This document shows positions 24,039 through 32,962 of a DNA stretch of 64,000 bases, in pieces. Numbering within the stretch: the first letter of the stretch is position 1; each line of letters begins with the position of its first letter. The position numbers and the translations under genes are program-made. The stretch comes from Christensenella sp. UBA2853 (lineage in GTDB: Bacteria; Bacillota; Clostridia; Christensenellales; Aristaeellaceae): positions 20,758-84,757 of the forward strand of contig DEFL01000008.1 in the NCBI GenBank assembly GCA_002350845.1, given 5' to 3'. Under the pieces are notes generated by a model. It saw only the letters and a list, made by a program, of their open reading frames with translations, had not been told where the DNA came from and made no database searches.

Positions 24039-24075
24039 AGCGCTGCGGCGGAAGCCTCAGCTTCCGCGCAGCGCT
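24039..24075 (-). terminator. Hairpin between solute-binding protein and sensor kinase genes
   Basis: AGCGCTGCG and CGGAAGC pair with GCTTCCG and CGCAGCGCT around CTCA with a single bulged base. The minus-strand 3' side is followed by CTTTG, a weak tail. It probably reduces read-through from the abundant transporter message into the kinase genes. Confidence 0.65.
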
Positions 24076-24082
24076 GAGAATA

Positions 24083-25522
24083 TTAGCGGTTCAGTTCCGC
24101 GAGAATGGTGTCGCCATCCACGCTGTTCCAGAAATTCTTGTAATTGGCCAGGCCTTCTTCGACTGTGACGGAACCCAGCACGATCTGGGAGATCACTTCT
24201 TTCCAGTAGTTGGTGATCGAGGCAGAGTTTTCGTCATACAGATCCGACTTCCCGGCGGGGATCATCTGCTTGGGACCGCGCAGTTCCATGCCCTTGTCGA
24301 TAATACTTCTCTGCAGTTCCAGAGCAGCCTTCATCGTCTCGTCCGGCTGATAGGGCAGGCTGGAGAAGTCAGGGATGAAGGAGTCGGTGATGTAGTTGTA
24401 CTTGATGGAATAGCCGGAGTTGGTGGCCTTCTCGGTTGCAACAGCAACGCCGTTCTCGATGGTGTAGTGTGCACCCTCAACGCCCGTGTTGTAGAAGCCG
24501 GCGTGCACGGCAGGATCGGTCACCAGCGCTTCGATCACGCGCATGGCCGCGTCAACATTCTTGCAGTCGCTGGAAATGCACCATGCCGTCTGGATGGATT
24601 CGTTCAGGCCGCCGCCCTTGCCGTCAGGACCGACGAGCATATAAATGGGCTGCACATCCGTTGCGGCTTCCGCAGCTGCGGACTGGGAGATGTAGTTGGA
24701 ATAGTTGGCCACATAATCGATGTCAGAAGCGGCCTTGCCCGTGTAGACATATTCTCTCATCGTGGCGTTTTCCGTGGTGATGAATTCCTGATCCATCACG
24801 CCGCTTGTGTAGAGCTCACGCAGATAATTCAGACCGTCGACCATCTGCGGTTCCTGCATGCCGTCCACGTAGACACCGTCTGCATTCTGATAAATGCCTG
24901 CGTAGGCGCCGAAGGAGTTCAGGAAATACTGGAAGTTGTCAATCCACTTCGGGAAGGAGAAGGGAATCACGCCGGTGCCCTTCAGCTTGGACATTTCCGT
25001 GATGAACTCGGTGGTGGTCGGTGTTTCGCTCAGCTGAATATCATACTTCTCCATCACGTCTTTACGGAGGAAGAGGCACTTGACTCTCGGATAGTAGTAG
25101 GGAATTGCATAGATTTTGCCGTCAATGGCCAGTGCCTGGAAGTAGGACTGATCCAGAGCAGACAGCTTTTCGGATTTCGCGATCAGATCGGTCAGGTCGA
25201 GGCACTGCTCACGGGTGACATAGTTGGGCAGACGGGTCATAGCCTGGGAGATCGAGAAGACATCCGGGACATCTCCGCCGGCCATCATGGTTTCCAGCTT
25301 GTCGTTATAGGAGCCGATCGGGGGAATGACGGCTTCCAGGTCCACATTGCATGCTTCGTTGAGCATGTTGACCACAGCCTGCTGCAGCTCGGGATCCGTG
25401 CTCAGGCCGAAGGTGTTGTCGGGCGAGCAGATGGAGAGCTTCGCCGGCGCTTCTGCCTCAGCCAAGAGGACGCAGGACAGAAGCATCGAGAGAGTGAGAA
25501 CCAGGGACAGGATACGTTTCAT
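24083..25522 (-). CDS. Sugar ABC transporter solute-binding protein (LplA-like)
   Basis: A 479-residue extracellular binding protein. The N-terminus MKRILSLVLTLSMLLSCVLL is a signal peptide, and LLSC looks like a lipobox, so a lipoprotein is likely. Family-1 solute-binding features include GSYNDKLETMMAGGDVPDV and DLTDLIAKSEKL, and YAIPYYYPRVKCLFLRKD is the usual hinge-region pattern of the LplA group that pairs with LplB/YtcP permeases. It is third in the operon after two permeases. GGAGGAATCACC precedes the ATG. Oligosaccharide, possibly uronate-containing, is the usual cargo of this group. Confidence 0.88.
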   Translation of the reverse strand: MKRILSLVLTLSMLLSCVLLAEAEAPAKLSICSPDNTFGLSTDPELQQAVVNMLNEACNVDLEAVIPPIGSYNDKLETMMAGGDVPDVFSISQAMTRLPNYVTREQCLDLTDLIAKSEKLSALDQSYFQALAIDGKIYAIPYYYPRVKCLFLRKDVMEKYDIQLSETPTTTEFITEMSKLKGTGVIPFSFPKWIDNFQYFLNSFGAYAGIYQNADGVYVDGMQEPQMVDGLNYLRELYTSGVMDQEFITTENATMREYVYTGKAASDIDYVANYSNYISQSAAAEAATDVQPIYMLVGPDGKGGGLNESIQTAWCISSDCKNVDAAMRVIEALVTDPAVHAGFYNTGVEGAHYTIENGVAVATEKATNSGYSIKYNYITDSFIPDFSSLPYQPDETMKAALELQRSIIDKGMELRGPKQMIPAGKSDLYDENSASITNYWKEVISQIVLGSVTVEEGLANYKNFWNSVDGDTILAELNR

Positions 25523-25593
25523 GGTGATTCCTCCTTGTGTTTCTATTTCTGCGGACAGTGTCCGCCAGGGTACAAATTGGACTGCATGAGCGC

Positions 25594-26469
25594 TTATTCC
25601 TTGACGCCGCCCAGCATAAGGCCGGTGACGAAATAGCGCTGCACGAAGGGATAGATCAGCATGACCGGCAGCATGCCCAGCACCATCACGGCCATCTTTG
25701 TGTTGTCGTAGACAATATTGCCCTCTCCGAGTGAGCCGTCGCTCTGGTAGATCAGGGCACGCAGCATCACCTGCAGGGTATACTTGGAGGAATTGTTGAT
25801 AAACATGACTGCTTCCGTATACCTGTTCCAGAAGGAGACAAAATAGAACAGGGTCACGGCTGAAAGGATCGGAACAGCCATGGGAATCACAATCCGGATC
25901 AGCGCCATCAGATCATTGCATCCGTCCAGCCAGGCCGATTCCACAAAGCTGGTTGGAATGGACATCATAAAGTTTTTCACGATGATCAGATTGAACGTGG
26001 AGAGCATGAAGGGCAGGATCAGTGCCCAGCGGTTATCAATCAGGCCCAACATGCGGATGAGCACATACAGCGGTATGATGCCGGCATCGAATACCAGGGT
26101 CAGGGAAATCGCCTTCATGAAGAAGTTGCGTGCGACCAGCTGCTTCTGCGCCAGGGCAAAGCCCATGGGCGTTGTAATCACCATGGCGAGCACTGTGCCG
26201 ACGCCCGCGATAAACAGTGAGTTCCAGAAGCCGCGCATATAACCCGAATTCAGCACCCGGGCATAGGATTTGAATGTCAGGGATCTCGGAATGAGCAGAT
26301 AGACTCCGCCCATGACGTCCTTGTCTGCCGCCAGGGAAGTGATCAGTACATTCCAGATGGGAATGACCACGATCACGCATACCAGTGTCAGGAAAATCAC
26401 ATTGCAGATTCGAAATGCTTTTCTTGCGTTCGATTCACGGATGGCGTTTGCTCTTTTTGCCGTCATCAT
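25594..26469 (-). CDS. Carbohydrate ABC transporter permease (YtcP/LplC-like)
   Basis: A 291-residue inner-membrane permease with six helices. The cytoplasmic EAA loop that contacts the ATPase is seen as ESAWLDGCNDLMALIRIVIP. The C-terminus RYFVTGLMLGGVKE is diagnostic of the YtcP group. It lies between the LplB-like permease and the binding protein. No ATPase gene is in the operon, so a shared MsmX/MsmK-type ATPase elsewhere is presumed. Confidence 0.92.
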   Translation of the reverse strand: MMTAKRANAIRESNARKAFRICNVIFLTLVCVIVVIPIWNVLITSLAADKDVMGGVYLLIPRSLTFKSYARVLNSGYMRGFWNSLFIAGVGTVLAMVITTPMGFALAQKQLVARNFFMKAISLTLVFDAGIIPLYVLIRMLGLIDNRWALILPFMLSTFNLIIVKNFMMSIPTSFVESAWLDGCNDLMALIRIVIPMAVPILSAVTLFYFVSFWNRYTEAVMFINNSSKYTLQVMLRALIYQSDGSLGEGNIVYDNTKMAVMVLGMLPVMLIYPFVQRYFVTGLMLGGVKE

Positions 26470-26517
26470 CCTTTTTCCCTCCCTCAGGAACTGTCCTTCA
26501 TTCCCTGAACAGATTCC

Positions 26518-27453
26518 TTACAGAATCGAATCATCCAGAAAATGCTTGCTGATCCAGTTCGTGCCGAGCACCAGCAGCAGGCTTACAATCCCGACAAACA
26601 GGCTGACGGCCATGCCGAAGCCCAGATTGCCTGTCAGGATGCCTTCACGGTAGGAGAAGGTCTGCAGCACGTCGCTGACGGAGTAAACGGAAGCGTTGTA
26701 CATGACCATGACCTGATCAAAGATCATCAGCACATGGGAAAGATTCAAAAGGAGCATGGTAATGATCGTCGGCTTGATGGTCGGCAGGGTGATATACAGC
26801 ACCTGGCGGAACCGGCCGCATCCGTCGATCTCAGCGGCTTCATACAGCTGCGGATCCACCGTGGAAAGGGTCGCAACGTAAATCACTGCGCCGTAGCCCA
26901 TCTGCTTCCAGATGTAGGATAATATCAGCACCTTTCGGAACCAGCGGACATCGGACATGAAATAAATCGATTCCATGCCCAGCGATCGGAGAATCTGGTT
27001 CACAATGCCGCTGGAAGGGGACAGGAGGTTGACGAAAACGGTTCCCACTACGACCCAGGAGAAAAAGTAGGGGATATAAATCAGAAACTGAACGGTTCTC
27101 CTGGCTCTCAGGGAGCGAAGCTCGTTGATTAACAGAGCAATCAGTATAGGAAAAGGAAAGTAAAAAACGATGTTATACAGGCTGATGAGCAGCGTGTTCC
27201 GGAAGGCATTGAGGAAAGAGGCGGACCGGAAGAGCCGCTCAAAATTCCGCAGGCCGACAAAGGAAACCGTTTTGCGGAATCCATAGTTCGTAAAGGAAAG
27301 CGCGAGGCCCGCATAGGTTGCGTACTTGAAGAGAATAAACCAGAGGATCCCCGGAAGTACCATGAGCAGAAGCCAGCGCTGCTTCCAGAGGCGTCTTCGC
27401 AGCGATCCGGCCGGATGATGAATCACGTGAGCCATCTGTCCTGAGTTCTTCAT
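26518..27453 (-). CDS. ABC transporter permease (LplB-like)
   Basis: A 311-residue permease with six helices, first gene of the operon. The EAA loop reads EAAEIDGCGRFRQVLYITLP. The N-terminal LRRRLWKQRWLLLMVLPG and LSFTNYGFRKTVSFVGLRNF are typical of the LplB family. AGGAGAGGAT precedes the ATG. A near-consensus promoter at 27507-27535 is 54 bases upstream. Together with the YtcP-like permease and binding protein it forms an oligosaccharide importer, controlled by the YesM/YesN pair encoded downstream. Confidence 0.92.
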   Translation of the reverse strand: MKNSGQMAHVIHHPAGSLRRRLWKQRWLLLMVLPGILWFILFKYATYAGLALSFTNYGFRKTVSFVGLRNFERLFRSASFLNAFRNTLLISLYNIVFYFPFPILIALLINELRSLRARRTVQFLIYIPYFFSWVVVGTVFVNLLSPSSGIVNQILRSLGMESIYFMSDVRWFRKVLILSYIWKQMGYGAVIYVATLSTVDPQLYEAAEIDGCGRFRQVLYITLPTIKPTIITMLLLNLSHVLMIFDQVMVMYNASVYSVSDVLQTFSYREGILTGNLGFGMAVSLFVGIVSLLLVLGTNWISKHFLDDSIL

Positions 27454-27506
27454 CCCTCATCCTCTCCTTTTTCGGTTATACGGTTTGAATTCTTCTGAAT
27501 GTGTAA

Positions 27507-27535
27507 ATTATATCTGTTTCTTGCCAGAACATCAA
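27507..27535 (-). promoter_or_regulatory. Promoter of the lplB-type operon
   Basis: On the minus strand TTGATG (27530-27535), a 17-bp spacer and TATAAT (27507-27512). It is about 54 bases before the permease start at 27453. The DNA upstream (27536-27600) is T-rich on the plus strand, as around activated sugar promoters. Confidence 0.65.
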
Positions 27536-27701
27536 TTTGTCTTTTTTCTGATTTTGTTTGTTTTTTTTACTTTGTGCCGCTGTTCATGACGCGGGAGGCA
27601 GGAAGCGTCCATGCAGACCATGCGGGTCGTGCGCAAAGTCCTGTGTACGGGGCTGCTGACCGGCGGCAGGCAGAATCCCGGCCTTTCGAGCCGGATGATA
27701 T

Positions 27702-27737
27702 AAAAAATGGACGGCAGGGATTGCTCCTCGCCGCCGT
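27702..27737 (-). terminator. Probable terminator of the truncated AMP-binding gene
   Basis: ACGGC pairs with GCCGT, with partial pairing inside the loop, followed on the minus strand by CCATTTTTT. It lies 8 bases past the stop of the fragment ending at 27745. Confidence 0.55.
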
Positions 27738-27744
27738 TTGAATG

Positions 27745-28347
27745 TTATACGGGAACCGTTTCCGTAGTTCCTTCGGCCATTAAAGCTTTGATATCGCGCT
27801 TGCCGCTGCCTGTCAGTTTGAACGAAGCTGTCCCCTTATGAATTCTGAAGAATAAATGAGCAGAGAGCTCTTTTCCGAATTTGATTTCACAGCGTTGCTT
27901 TGCATCCTGCAGCTCGCTCTTCTGATCCTTTTGATACTTCGGAAGAAATTCAACATGTGCAATATATTGATCTTCAACATGAACCACTTCACAGGAAAGG
28001 AAAGCCCTGCTTATTAATATTTCATCTGCAATTTTGAAAGGGGGAACAGACTGCCCGTCATCCAAAATGCGATTCAGCATGTAGACCTTGCCGTGGTTGT
28101 CAATGTAACCATAAACACTCATATCTCCCCAGACCTGTCCGCAGCTGTCTGTGACAAAGAAAGCTTTTGTGGCTGCCAGATCGTTTTTGTAGCATTTCAT
28201 CGTGCATGGAGAGTTTGCAACCAGTCTTCCAACCTGATTGACACCCAGGCGATTTCCCTGTGCATCGATGACGGCAATATCCACGAAATCGAACGGTGTC
28301 ATACCATACCGTCTTTCAGAAGAAGGATTGAGGGTGAAATTTGTCAC
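27745..28347 (-). pseudogene. C-terminal fragment of an AMP-binding (ANL superfamily) enzyme
   Basis: About 200 residues that match only the C-terminal part of an acyl-CoA-synthetase-like enzyme. VGRLVANSPCTMKCY is the end of the large domain, YGYIDNHGKVYMLNRI resembles the A8 hinge region, and FKIADEILISRAFLSCEVVHV belongs to the small domain. The adenylation core with the P-loop (usually about 300 residues more) is absent. The only starts (GTG at 28347, ATG at 28302) have no ribosome binding site. The truncation point lies near 28350, where a divergent rhodanese fragment also loses its 5' end. The Lys of the A10 motif near the C-terminus (TGSGKRDIK) remains. Non-functional remnant is the best reading. 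Confidence 0.7.
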
Positions 28348-28377
28348 TGCACGGAACAGCCGATAGAGGATTGAGCC

Positions 28378-28635
28378 GTGTTCACAGTCCCCGCCGCCAA
28401 CGCAGAAGCAGACAGGAGAAATGGGCAGATGATGAAAATTCTTTCCGGCATCAGCTTTCCCCTGTCCATCATCGAATCAGCTGATCTTCCCAAGGACCAG
28501 CCCTTGTTCCTGTACTGCTTTCGGGGCAGCCGGAGCAAACGGGCAGCGGACATCCTTGCCCGGAAAGGGTACACACAGGTCAAAAGTATCGGCGGCATCG
28601 CATCGTACAGGGGAACGATTGTCTCGGGAAAATAA
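28378..28635 (+). pseudogene. C-terminal fragment of a rhodanese-like protein
   Basis: The recognisable part, SGISFPLSIIESADL then LPKDQPLFLYCFRGSRSKRA and GYTQVKSIGGIASYRGT, covers the second half of a rhodanese domain, including the active-site loop CFRGSR. The N-terminal half (the usual DVR-E-x-x-x-x-G-H-I segment) is missing, and the residues before SGISFPL do not resemble the family. No convincing ribosome binding site precedes GTG 28378 or ATG 28429. It is divergent from the truncated AMP-binding gene and shares the breakpoint with it. Sulfur transfer is unlikely in this form, although the catalytic Cys is present. Confidence 0.65.
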
Positions 28636-28649
28636 AACCCAGCAAAACA

Positions 28650-28688
28650 AAACTCGCCGGCAGGAATGAATCCTGTCGGCGAGTTTTT
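28650..28688. terminator. Bidirectional terminator
   Basis: AACTCGCCG and CAGGA pair with TCCTG and CGGCGAGTT around an ATGAA loop, with TTTTTG on the plus strand and TTTTGTTTTG on the minus strand. It ends both the rhodanese fragment (+) and the esterase gene (-). Confidence 0.88.
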
Positions 28689-28695
28689 GTTGAAT

Positions 28696-29682
28696 TTACT
28701 TCATCACGACATCAAAAGCGTTGTAGAAGTAGAAGCGGCTCATGAGCGTCTGATGGATTTCACCGGAAATGCTGTAATACAGGTTATTTTCTGCGGGATT
28801 GAGGCCATAGCTGAAGTCGTCAGTGTCAGCCACCATGGCAGAAATGAGGGCAGCGTTGACATCGTACATCATGTCGCGTTTGCCGCCGCAGGCTGCATAG
28901 ATGTAGAAGTCGTTCTTATAATCTGCCTGGCTGCCGAGGGCATCCTTGAGCATCTGGAGCTGGTCATCTACGGGCATTTCCAGGGTCATTTCATCAGCTG
29001 CGCTGATGTTGGCGGAGAAGGGCATATACCACTTGGCCAGATCCAGATTATGGAAGAACTGATGCCAGCAGGCGTAGCAGCCGCGGGAGAAACCGGCGAA
29101 GGCGCGATGCTCGCGGGAGGCAGTAAAGCCGGCTTCGTCTGCAGTTTCAGCGTAGGTGCGGTAAGCACTTTCAACGGCGGGCATGATGTCATTGCGCAGT
29201 TCCTTGGTGGAGAAGGCTTCCATGTCGATGGCATGGGCTTCGTAATCGTAGTAGTAGGTGGGGAACACCATGATAAACGGCTTCGTGACACCGACCTCGA
29301 TCATGTTATCCAGGGCGTTCTTGGCTTTTTCGTCACCGATAAAGCTGTCCTGGGTTTCGTTGGTGCCATGGAAGAAATAAATCACGTTGTAGCGCTCGGT
29401 GCCGTTTTCATCATAGCCATAGGGCAGATAGACGTTCACCCAGCCGGCCTGCTCTGCGCCGTAGGCTGTGGTGGTGTAATCCAGACGTACCACGGTGCCG
29501 GGCTGCTCGGAAGCGGCATCATAGAATTTATTGTCGTACTTTTTGAACACGGTCTCCGCGCCGATCACATCGTCGGTGGTGATGACTTTTTTGTCAGCGG
29601 GTCTTTCCCGGTTTTCCGCCAGTGCAGAAATGGTGCAGAGAACCAGCGCCACAGCGCACAGCAGAGCGATCAACTTTTTCAT
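28696..29682 (-). CDS. Secreted alpha/beta-hydrolase esterase (CE1/esterase-D-like), copy 1
   Basis: A 328-residue exported esterase. Signal peptide 1-22 (ending ISALAEN). The fold signature is YLPYGYDENG then VIYFFHGTNETQDSF, the oxyanion region. The nucleophile is Ser199 in GFSRG; Asp270 (GGKRD) and His310 (GEIHQ) complete a likely triad. Feruloyl, acetyl-xylan and related CE1 esterases share this plan. The ATG at 29682 has AAAGGAGA 7 bases upstream, and longer frames are unsupported. It follows the permuted GH3 by 86 bases on the same strand, and two paralogues lie at 33692-34627 and 34687-35631. The group probably deacylates plant polysaccharide outside the cell (inference). Confidence 0.82.
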   Translation of the reverse strand: MKKLIALLCAVALVLCTISALAENRERPADKKVITTDDVIGAETVFKKYDNKFYDAASEQPGTVVRLDYTTTAYGAEQAGWVNVYLPYGYDENGTERYNVIYFFHGTNETQDSFIGDEKAKNALDNMIEVGVTKPFIMVFPTYYYDYEAHAIDMEAFSTKELRNDIMPAVESAYRTYAETADEAGFTASREHRAFAGFSRGCYACWHQFFHNLDLAKWYMPFSANISAADEMTLEMPVDDQLQMLKDALGSQADYKNDFYIYAACGGKRDMMYDVNAALISAMVADTDDFSYGLNPAENNLYYSISGEIHQTLMSRFYFYNAFDVVMK

Positions 29683-29768
29683 GTTGAAGTCTCCTTTTTG
29701 AATTGTTTCTTGTCCTTTGAGAGAAGAAGAAAATGCATGCATGAATCGGCTTTTATGGAACAACTGCG

Positions 29769-32700
29769 TCAGGCTGACTTTTTCCTGGCCTTTTTGCTGT
29801 CTGCAATGGAGATGATCAGGAACAGGACAGCGAGTACACCGGTACCGATCTGGCCGTATGTGATGGCATCCTGCCACCAGCCGTGCACTTCTTCCACAAT
29901 GGTGTTGAAGCCCATGCCGTTCATGGCGTTGGAGTTGGCCACGGTGTAGAGGATGTGCTTGGTGGCTTCACGCATGGCGGATACGACCTGGGGATCGTCG
30001 GAATAGGTCTTGAGCTTATCGGTCCACTTGGAGGCGTCGTTGCAGTCCCAGCCGTCGCCGCCTGCCAGCAGGCCCTGGATCACGTCCATGAAGTTGTTGT
30101 TATTGGAGAAGTCGGTGAGGGCAAAGCCGGGCATGCCGAATTCGCCGCGCAGGATGTTGGTGATCAGGTTGTAGTCACCGCCGGCCCAGGTAGCGCCAAG
30201 ACGGTTGAAGGAGGTCATCACGCAGTACGCGTTGGCGTCGGCAATGGGATATTCAAAGGCCTGGAGGTAGATTTCACGGGCGGCCTGCTCGTTGGTCCAC
30301 ACGCAGATGCCGTCACGGCCGGTTTCCTGATCGTTGAAGGCGAAGTGCTTGTTGTACACGTACACACCCTTGCTCTGGATGCCGGCAGTTTCGGCAGCAC
30401 AGGTCTTGCCGGAAATGAAGGGGTCTTCAGAGTAGTATTCAAAGTTGCGGCCGGAGTAGGGGGTGCGGTGAATGTTTGCACCGGGACCATAGATGCCGGA
30501 GTATGCCTTGCGGTTGGCCATCAGGCAGTCATTGCCCATGGAGCGGCCCACCGCTTCGGCGATGGCCGTGTCGAAGGAAGCGGCCATCACGTCTTCGCTG
30601 GTGTAGCTGGTGGAGGAGGAGCCGCCGGTCAGGGTGGCGGTAATGCCCTGGGGGCCGTTTTCATCCTTGGTGGCGGGCTTGCCCACGGACTTCACAGCGG
30701 CGGTGGCATGGTAAGTCTGGCCGATCAGTTTGGCCATTTCATTGAACTTCACCTGATCCATCAGATCGTCCCAGGTGTAGGTCTGGCCGTTCTGCAGAGT
30801 GATGGAGCCGTCCAGCGGTACGCCGATGAAGTGGGCCAGGGTCAGCTCCCCTTCCTTGCCCAAGGTAGGCATGGTGCCCTTCTTTTCGGAGTCGATGATG
30901 GTGTTCAGAGCCTTCACCAGCTCGTCGTTGGCGGCCATCTGCACGGCGGCCTTGTAGGTGTTGTTGGAAAGGTCGGCCTTGGGCATGGTGCCCGCCCAGT
31001 CGGCGCGGGTCAGGTACTTGATGTCGTTGCTGGCATCGGAGTCGAACTTGTTCAGGTCGCCGTGATCCAGCTGGTTGGTGATGGCAAAGCCGGTGCGGGA
31101 GGTGGCGTAGGTGGTGGTGTCCTGCTTGGCCTGCTTGTAAACCACGGCCAGGTCAGCCCGTCCTTCGCCCACAATCTTGGCGGTATCCACAGCGCCGTTC
31201 AGAGTATCGTTCTGGGCGGCCTTCTGCATGAGGATGTTGTTCAGGGCTTCGTGGGCGCCGTTGCCGGTGGCGAAGTAATAGCTGCCCTCGTCCACGATGT
31301 AGGTTTTCGCGCCGTTGGCGTCATAGGCACGCATTTCGGACTTCGCCACGGACACGTTGGCGGTCACGGTCTTGCCCGCGGGCACGTCGATCTTGGTGTA
31401 GCCCACCAGCTCCACGGCGGCCTTTTCGATGCCGTTCTGCTTGTCGTAAGCAGTGTAGGGGCTCTGCATGTAGATCAGCACCGCTTCCCGGGCGTCCCGG
31501 TCAGAGGGGTTGGTCACGTCCACGGTGAAGTCGAACATGTCGCCGTTCTCCTTCATGTTCAGCTTGCCGTAGGAAAGATTGCTGTAATTCAGGCCATAGC
31601 CGAAGGGGAAGGCCACGGTCTTGGCGTAGTCGTAATCGCCTACGTTCTGGTTGCCCAGCACCACGTCCTCATAGCGGGTTTCGTAGTAGCGGTAGCCGAT
31701 GTAGATGCCTTCCTGATAGACCACATAGTATTCGTTGTTGGTCTTGGCGAAGGCCAGGCCCTTTTCCGCCGCGTTGGTGTAGGAGGTCACATAGGCGTTC
31801 TGCACAGCGGGAGAGGTGGTGTTGTCGTAGCAGTAGGTATCCACCAGACGGCCGGAGGGATTGATCTTGCCGCTGAGCAGGTCGCCGATGGCGCGGATGC
31901 CGCTCTGGCCCACTTCGCCCACCCACAGGCAGGCGTCGATGCCAAAGTCCTCGCCGCACACAGCGGGCTCGATCACATCCAGCTCCACCGCGTTGGCGGT
32001 GTTCAGCAGCAGCACGATCTTCTTCAGGGAACCGGCGGCTTTCAGCTCAGCCAGCTTGCGCAGGATGTCCTTTTCCTCGGCGCTGATGGAGAGCATGTTG
32101 CCGTTCGCGTCGCTGGCGCCCACCACGGGCAGGTCCTTGCCTTCGCCGCAAACACGGCCGATGACCATGATGGCGGCGTCGCCGTACTGGGAAACGGAAT
32201 CCCATTCCGCGGCGGAGAAGGCGCTCAGGGGCGCTTCGTTGACAGCGAATTCTTCGTTCTTGAAGATGTAGTTATTCAGGGAACCGGCGGCGCTCTTCTG
32301 GCCGTAATCCTTGCCCGCGCCTTCCCGATAGAAGCTCCACAGGGTGGGGTTCACGGTGAAGCCGTCCTGCTCCAGGGCGTCCTTTAAGGTCATGGCTTTG
32401 GAGGTGTCCATGCCGCCGGAGCCGGTGCCGCCGTACACAAAATGGGCAGAGGAGGTACCCAGCAGGCTCACTTTTTCATTGCCGGACAGGGGCAGGGCAC
32501 CGTCCCGGTTCAGCAGCAGCACAGCGCCGTTGGCGACCACAGATTCGCATACCAGATCGGCGGCGGCAGCCTGGGCCGCGCTGTCCTCAAAGTCGGATAC
32601 GAAGCGGGGCGGCAGATTCTCCGCCGCGTCGCCCACGATGGTGCTCCCCTCGATGCCCAGCACCATGTTGATAATGGAGGCGTAGTTGTTGGCGATGGGG

Positions 32701-32792
32701 CCTCCGATCATGAGAAATGCGAAGAGGAACGCAAATACGCCGCAGAGAATTATCCATACCAGTTTGCCGTGAGGTTTGTTATTCTTGGCCAT
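29769..32792 (-). CDS. Domain-permuted GH3 glycosidase with membrane segment at each end
   Basis: A 1007-residue family-3 glycoside hydrolase in reversed domain order: the alpha/beta-sandwich domain first (VVANGAVLLLNRDGALPL), then a fibronectin-III-like domain (EAVLIYMQSPYTAYDKQNGI, then GSYYFATGNGAHEA), then the TIM-barrel with YSEDPFISG, KHFAFNDQETGRDG and nucleophile Asp894 in GFALTDF. Ruminococcal beta-glucosidases are known with this order. Residues 11-30 and about 982-998 are hydrophobic, so both termini seem anchored with the enzyme outside. The ATG at 32792 has AAAGGAG 7 bases upstream. A paralogue is at 56181-59381. It may be transcribed with the upstream gene through the hairpin at 32901-32933. 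Confidence 0.88.
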   Translation of the reverse strand: MAKNNKPHGKLVWIILCGVFAFLFAFLMIGGPIANNYASIINMVLGIEGSTIVGDAAENLPPRFVSDFEDSAAQAAAADLVCESVVANGAVLLLNRDGALPLSGNEKVSLLGTSSAHFVYGGTGSGGMDTSKAMTLKDALEQDGFTVNPTLWSFYREGAGKDYGQKSAAGSLNNYIFKNEEFAVNEAPLSAFSAAEWDSVSQYGDAAIMVIGRVCGEGKDLPVVGASDANGNMLSISAEEKDILRKLAELKAAGSLKKIVLLLNTANAVELDVIEPAVCGEDFGIDACLWVGEVGQSGIRAIGDLLSGKINPSGRLVDTYCYDNTTSPAVQNAYVTSYTNAAEKGLAFAKTNNEYYVVYQEGIYIGYRYYETRYEDVVLGNQNVGDYDYAKTVAFPFGYGLNYSNLSYGKLNMKENGDMFDFTVDVTNPSDRDAREAVLIYMQSPYTAYDKQNGIEKAAVELVGYTKIDVPAGKTVTANVSVAKSEMRAYDANGAKTYIVDEGSYYFATGNGAHEALNNILMQKAAQNDTLNGAVDTAKIVGEGRADLAVVYKQAKQDTTTYATSRTGFAITNQLDHGDLNKFDSDASNDIKYLTRADWAGTMPKADLSNNTYKAAVQMAANDELVKALNTIIDSEKKGTMPTLGKEGELTLAHFIGVPLDGSITLQNGQTYTWDDLMDQVKFNEMAKLIGQTYHATAAVKSVGKPATKDENGPQGITATLTGGSSSTSYTSEDVMAASFDTAIAEAVGRSMGNDCLMANRKAYSGIYGPGANIHRTPYSGRNFEYYSEDPFISGKTCAAETAGIQSKGVYVYNKHFAFNDQETGRDGICVWTNEQAAREIYLQAFEYPIADANAYCVMTSFNRLGATWAGGDYNLITNILRGEFGMPGFALTDFSNNNNFMDVIQGLLAGGDGWDCNDASKWTDKLKTYSDDPQVVSAMREATKHILYTVANSNAMNGMGFNTIVEEVHGWWQDAITYGQIGTGVLAVLFLIISIADSKKARKKSA

Positions 32793-32900
32793 AAGTATGC
32801 TCCTTTGTATTTCAGGTTCCGGAGAGCCGGAGTACAGCTGAGGCTGCATGCCAGTCAGGTGTCAGGACGAACATGCCTGTGCTCTGAGCTCTTCTCTCTG

Positions 32901-32933
32901 AAAAAGGCCGCCGCACAATTCGCACGGCGGCCC
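32901..32933 (-). terminator. Hairpin between small secreted protein and GH3 genes
   Basis: GGCCGCCG pairs with CGGCGGCC around a 12-base loop and is followed on the minus strand by TTTTT. No good promoter is visible between it and the GH3 start at 32792, so it may act as an attenuator rather than a full stop. Confidence 0.75.
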
Positions 32934-32962
32934 TGTTGATATCAGGTCAGTGAATGCTTTGC

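Noticed and set aside
29883..32387. Open frame of over 800 codons on the plus strand opposite the first GH3
   Set aside because: A Gly/His/Val-rich shadow of a GC-biased gene with no ribosome binding site or motifs.
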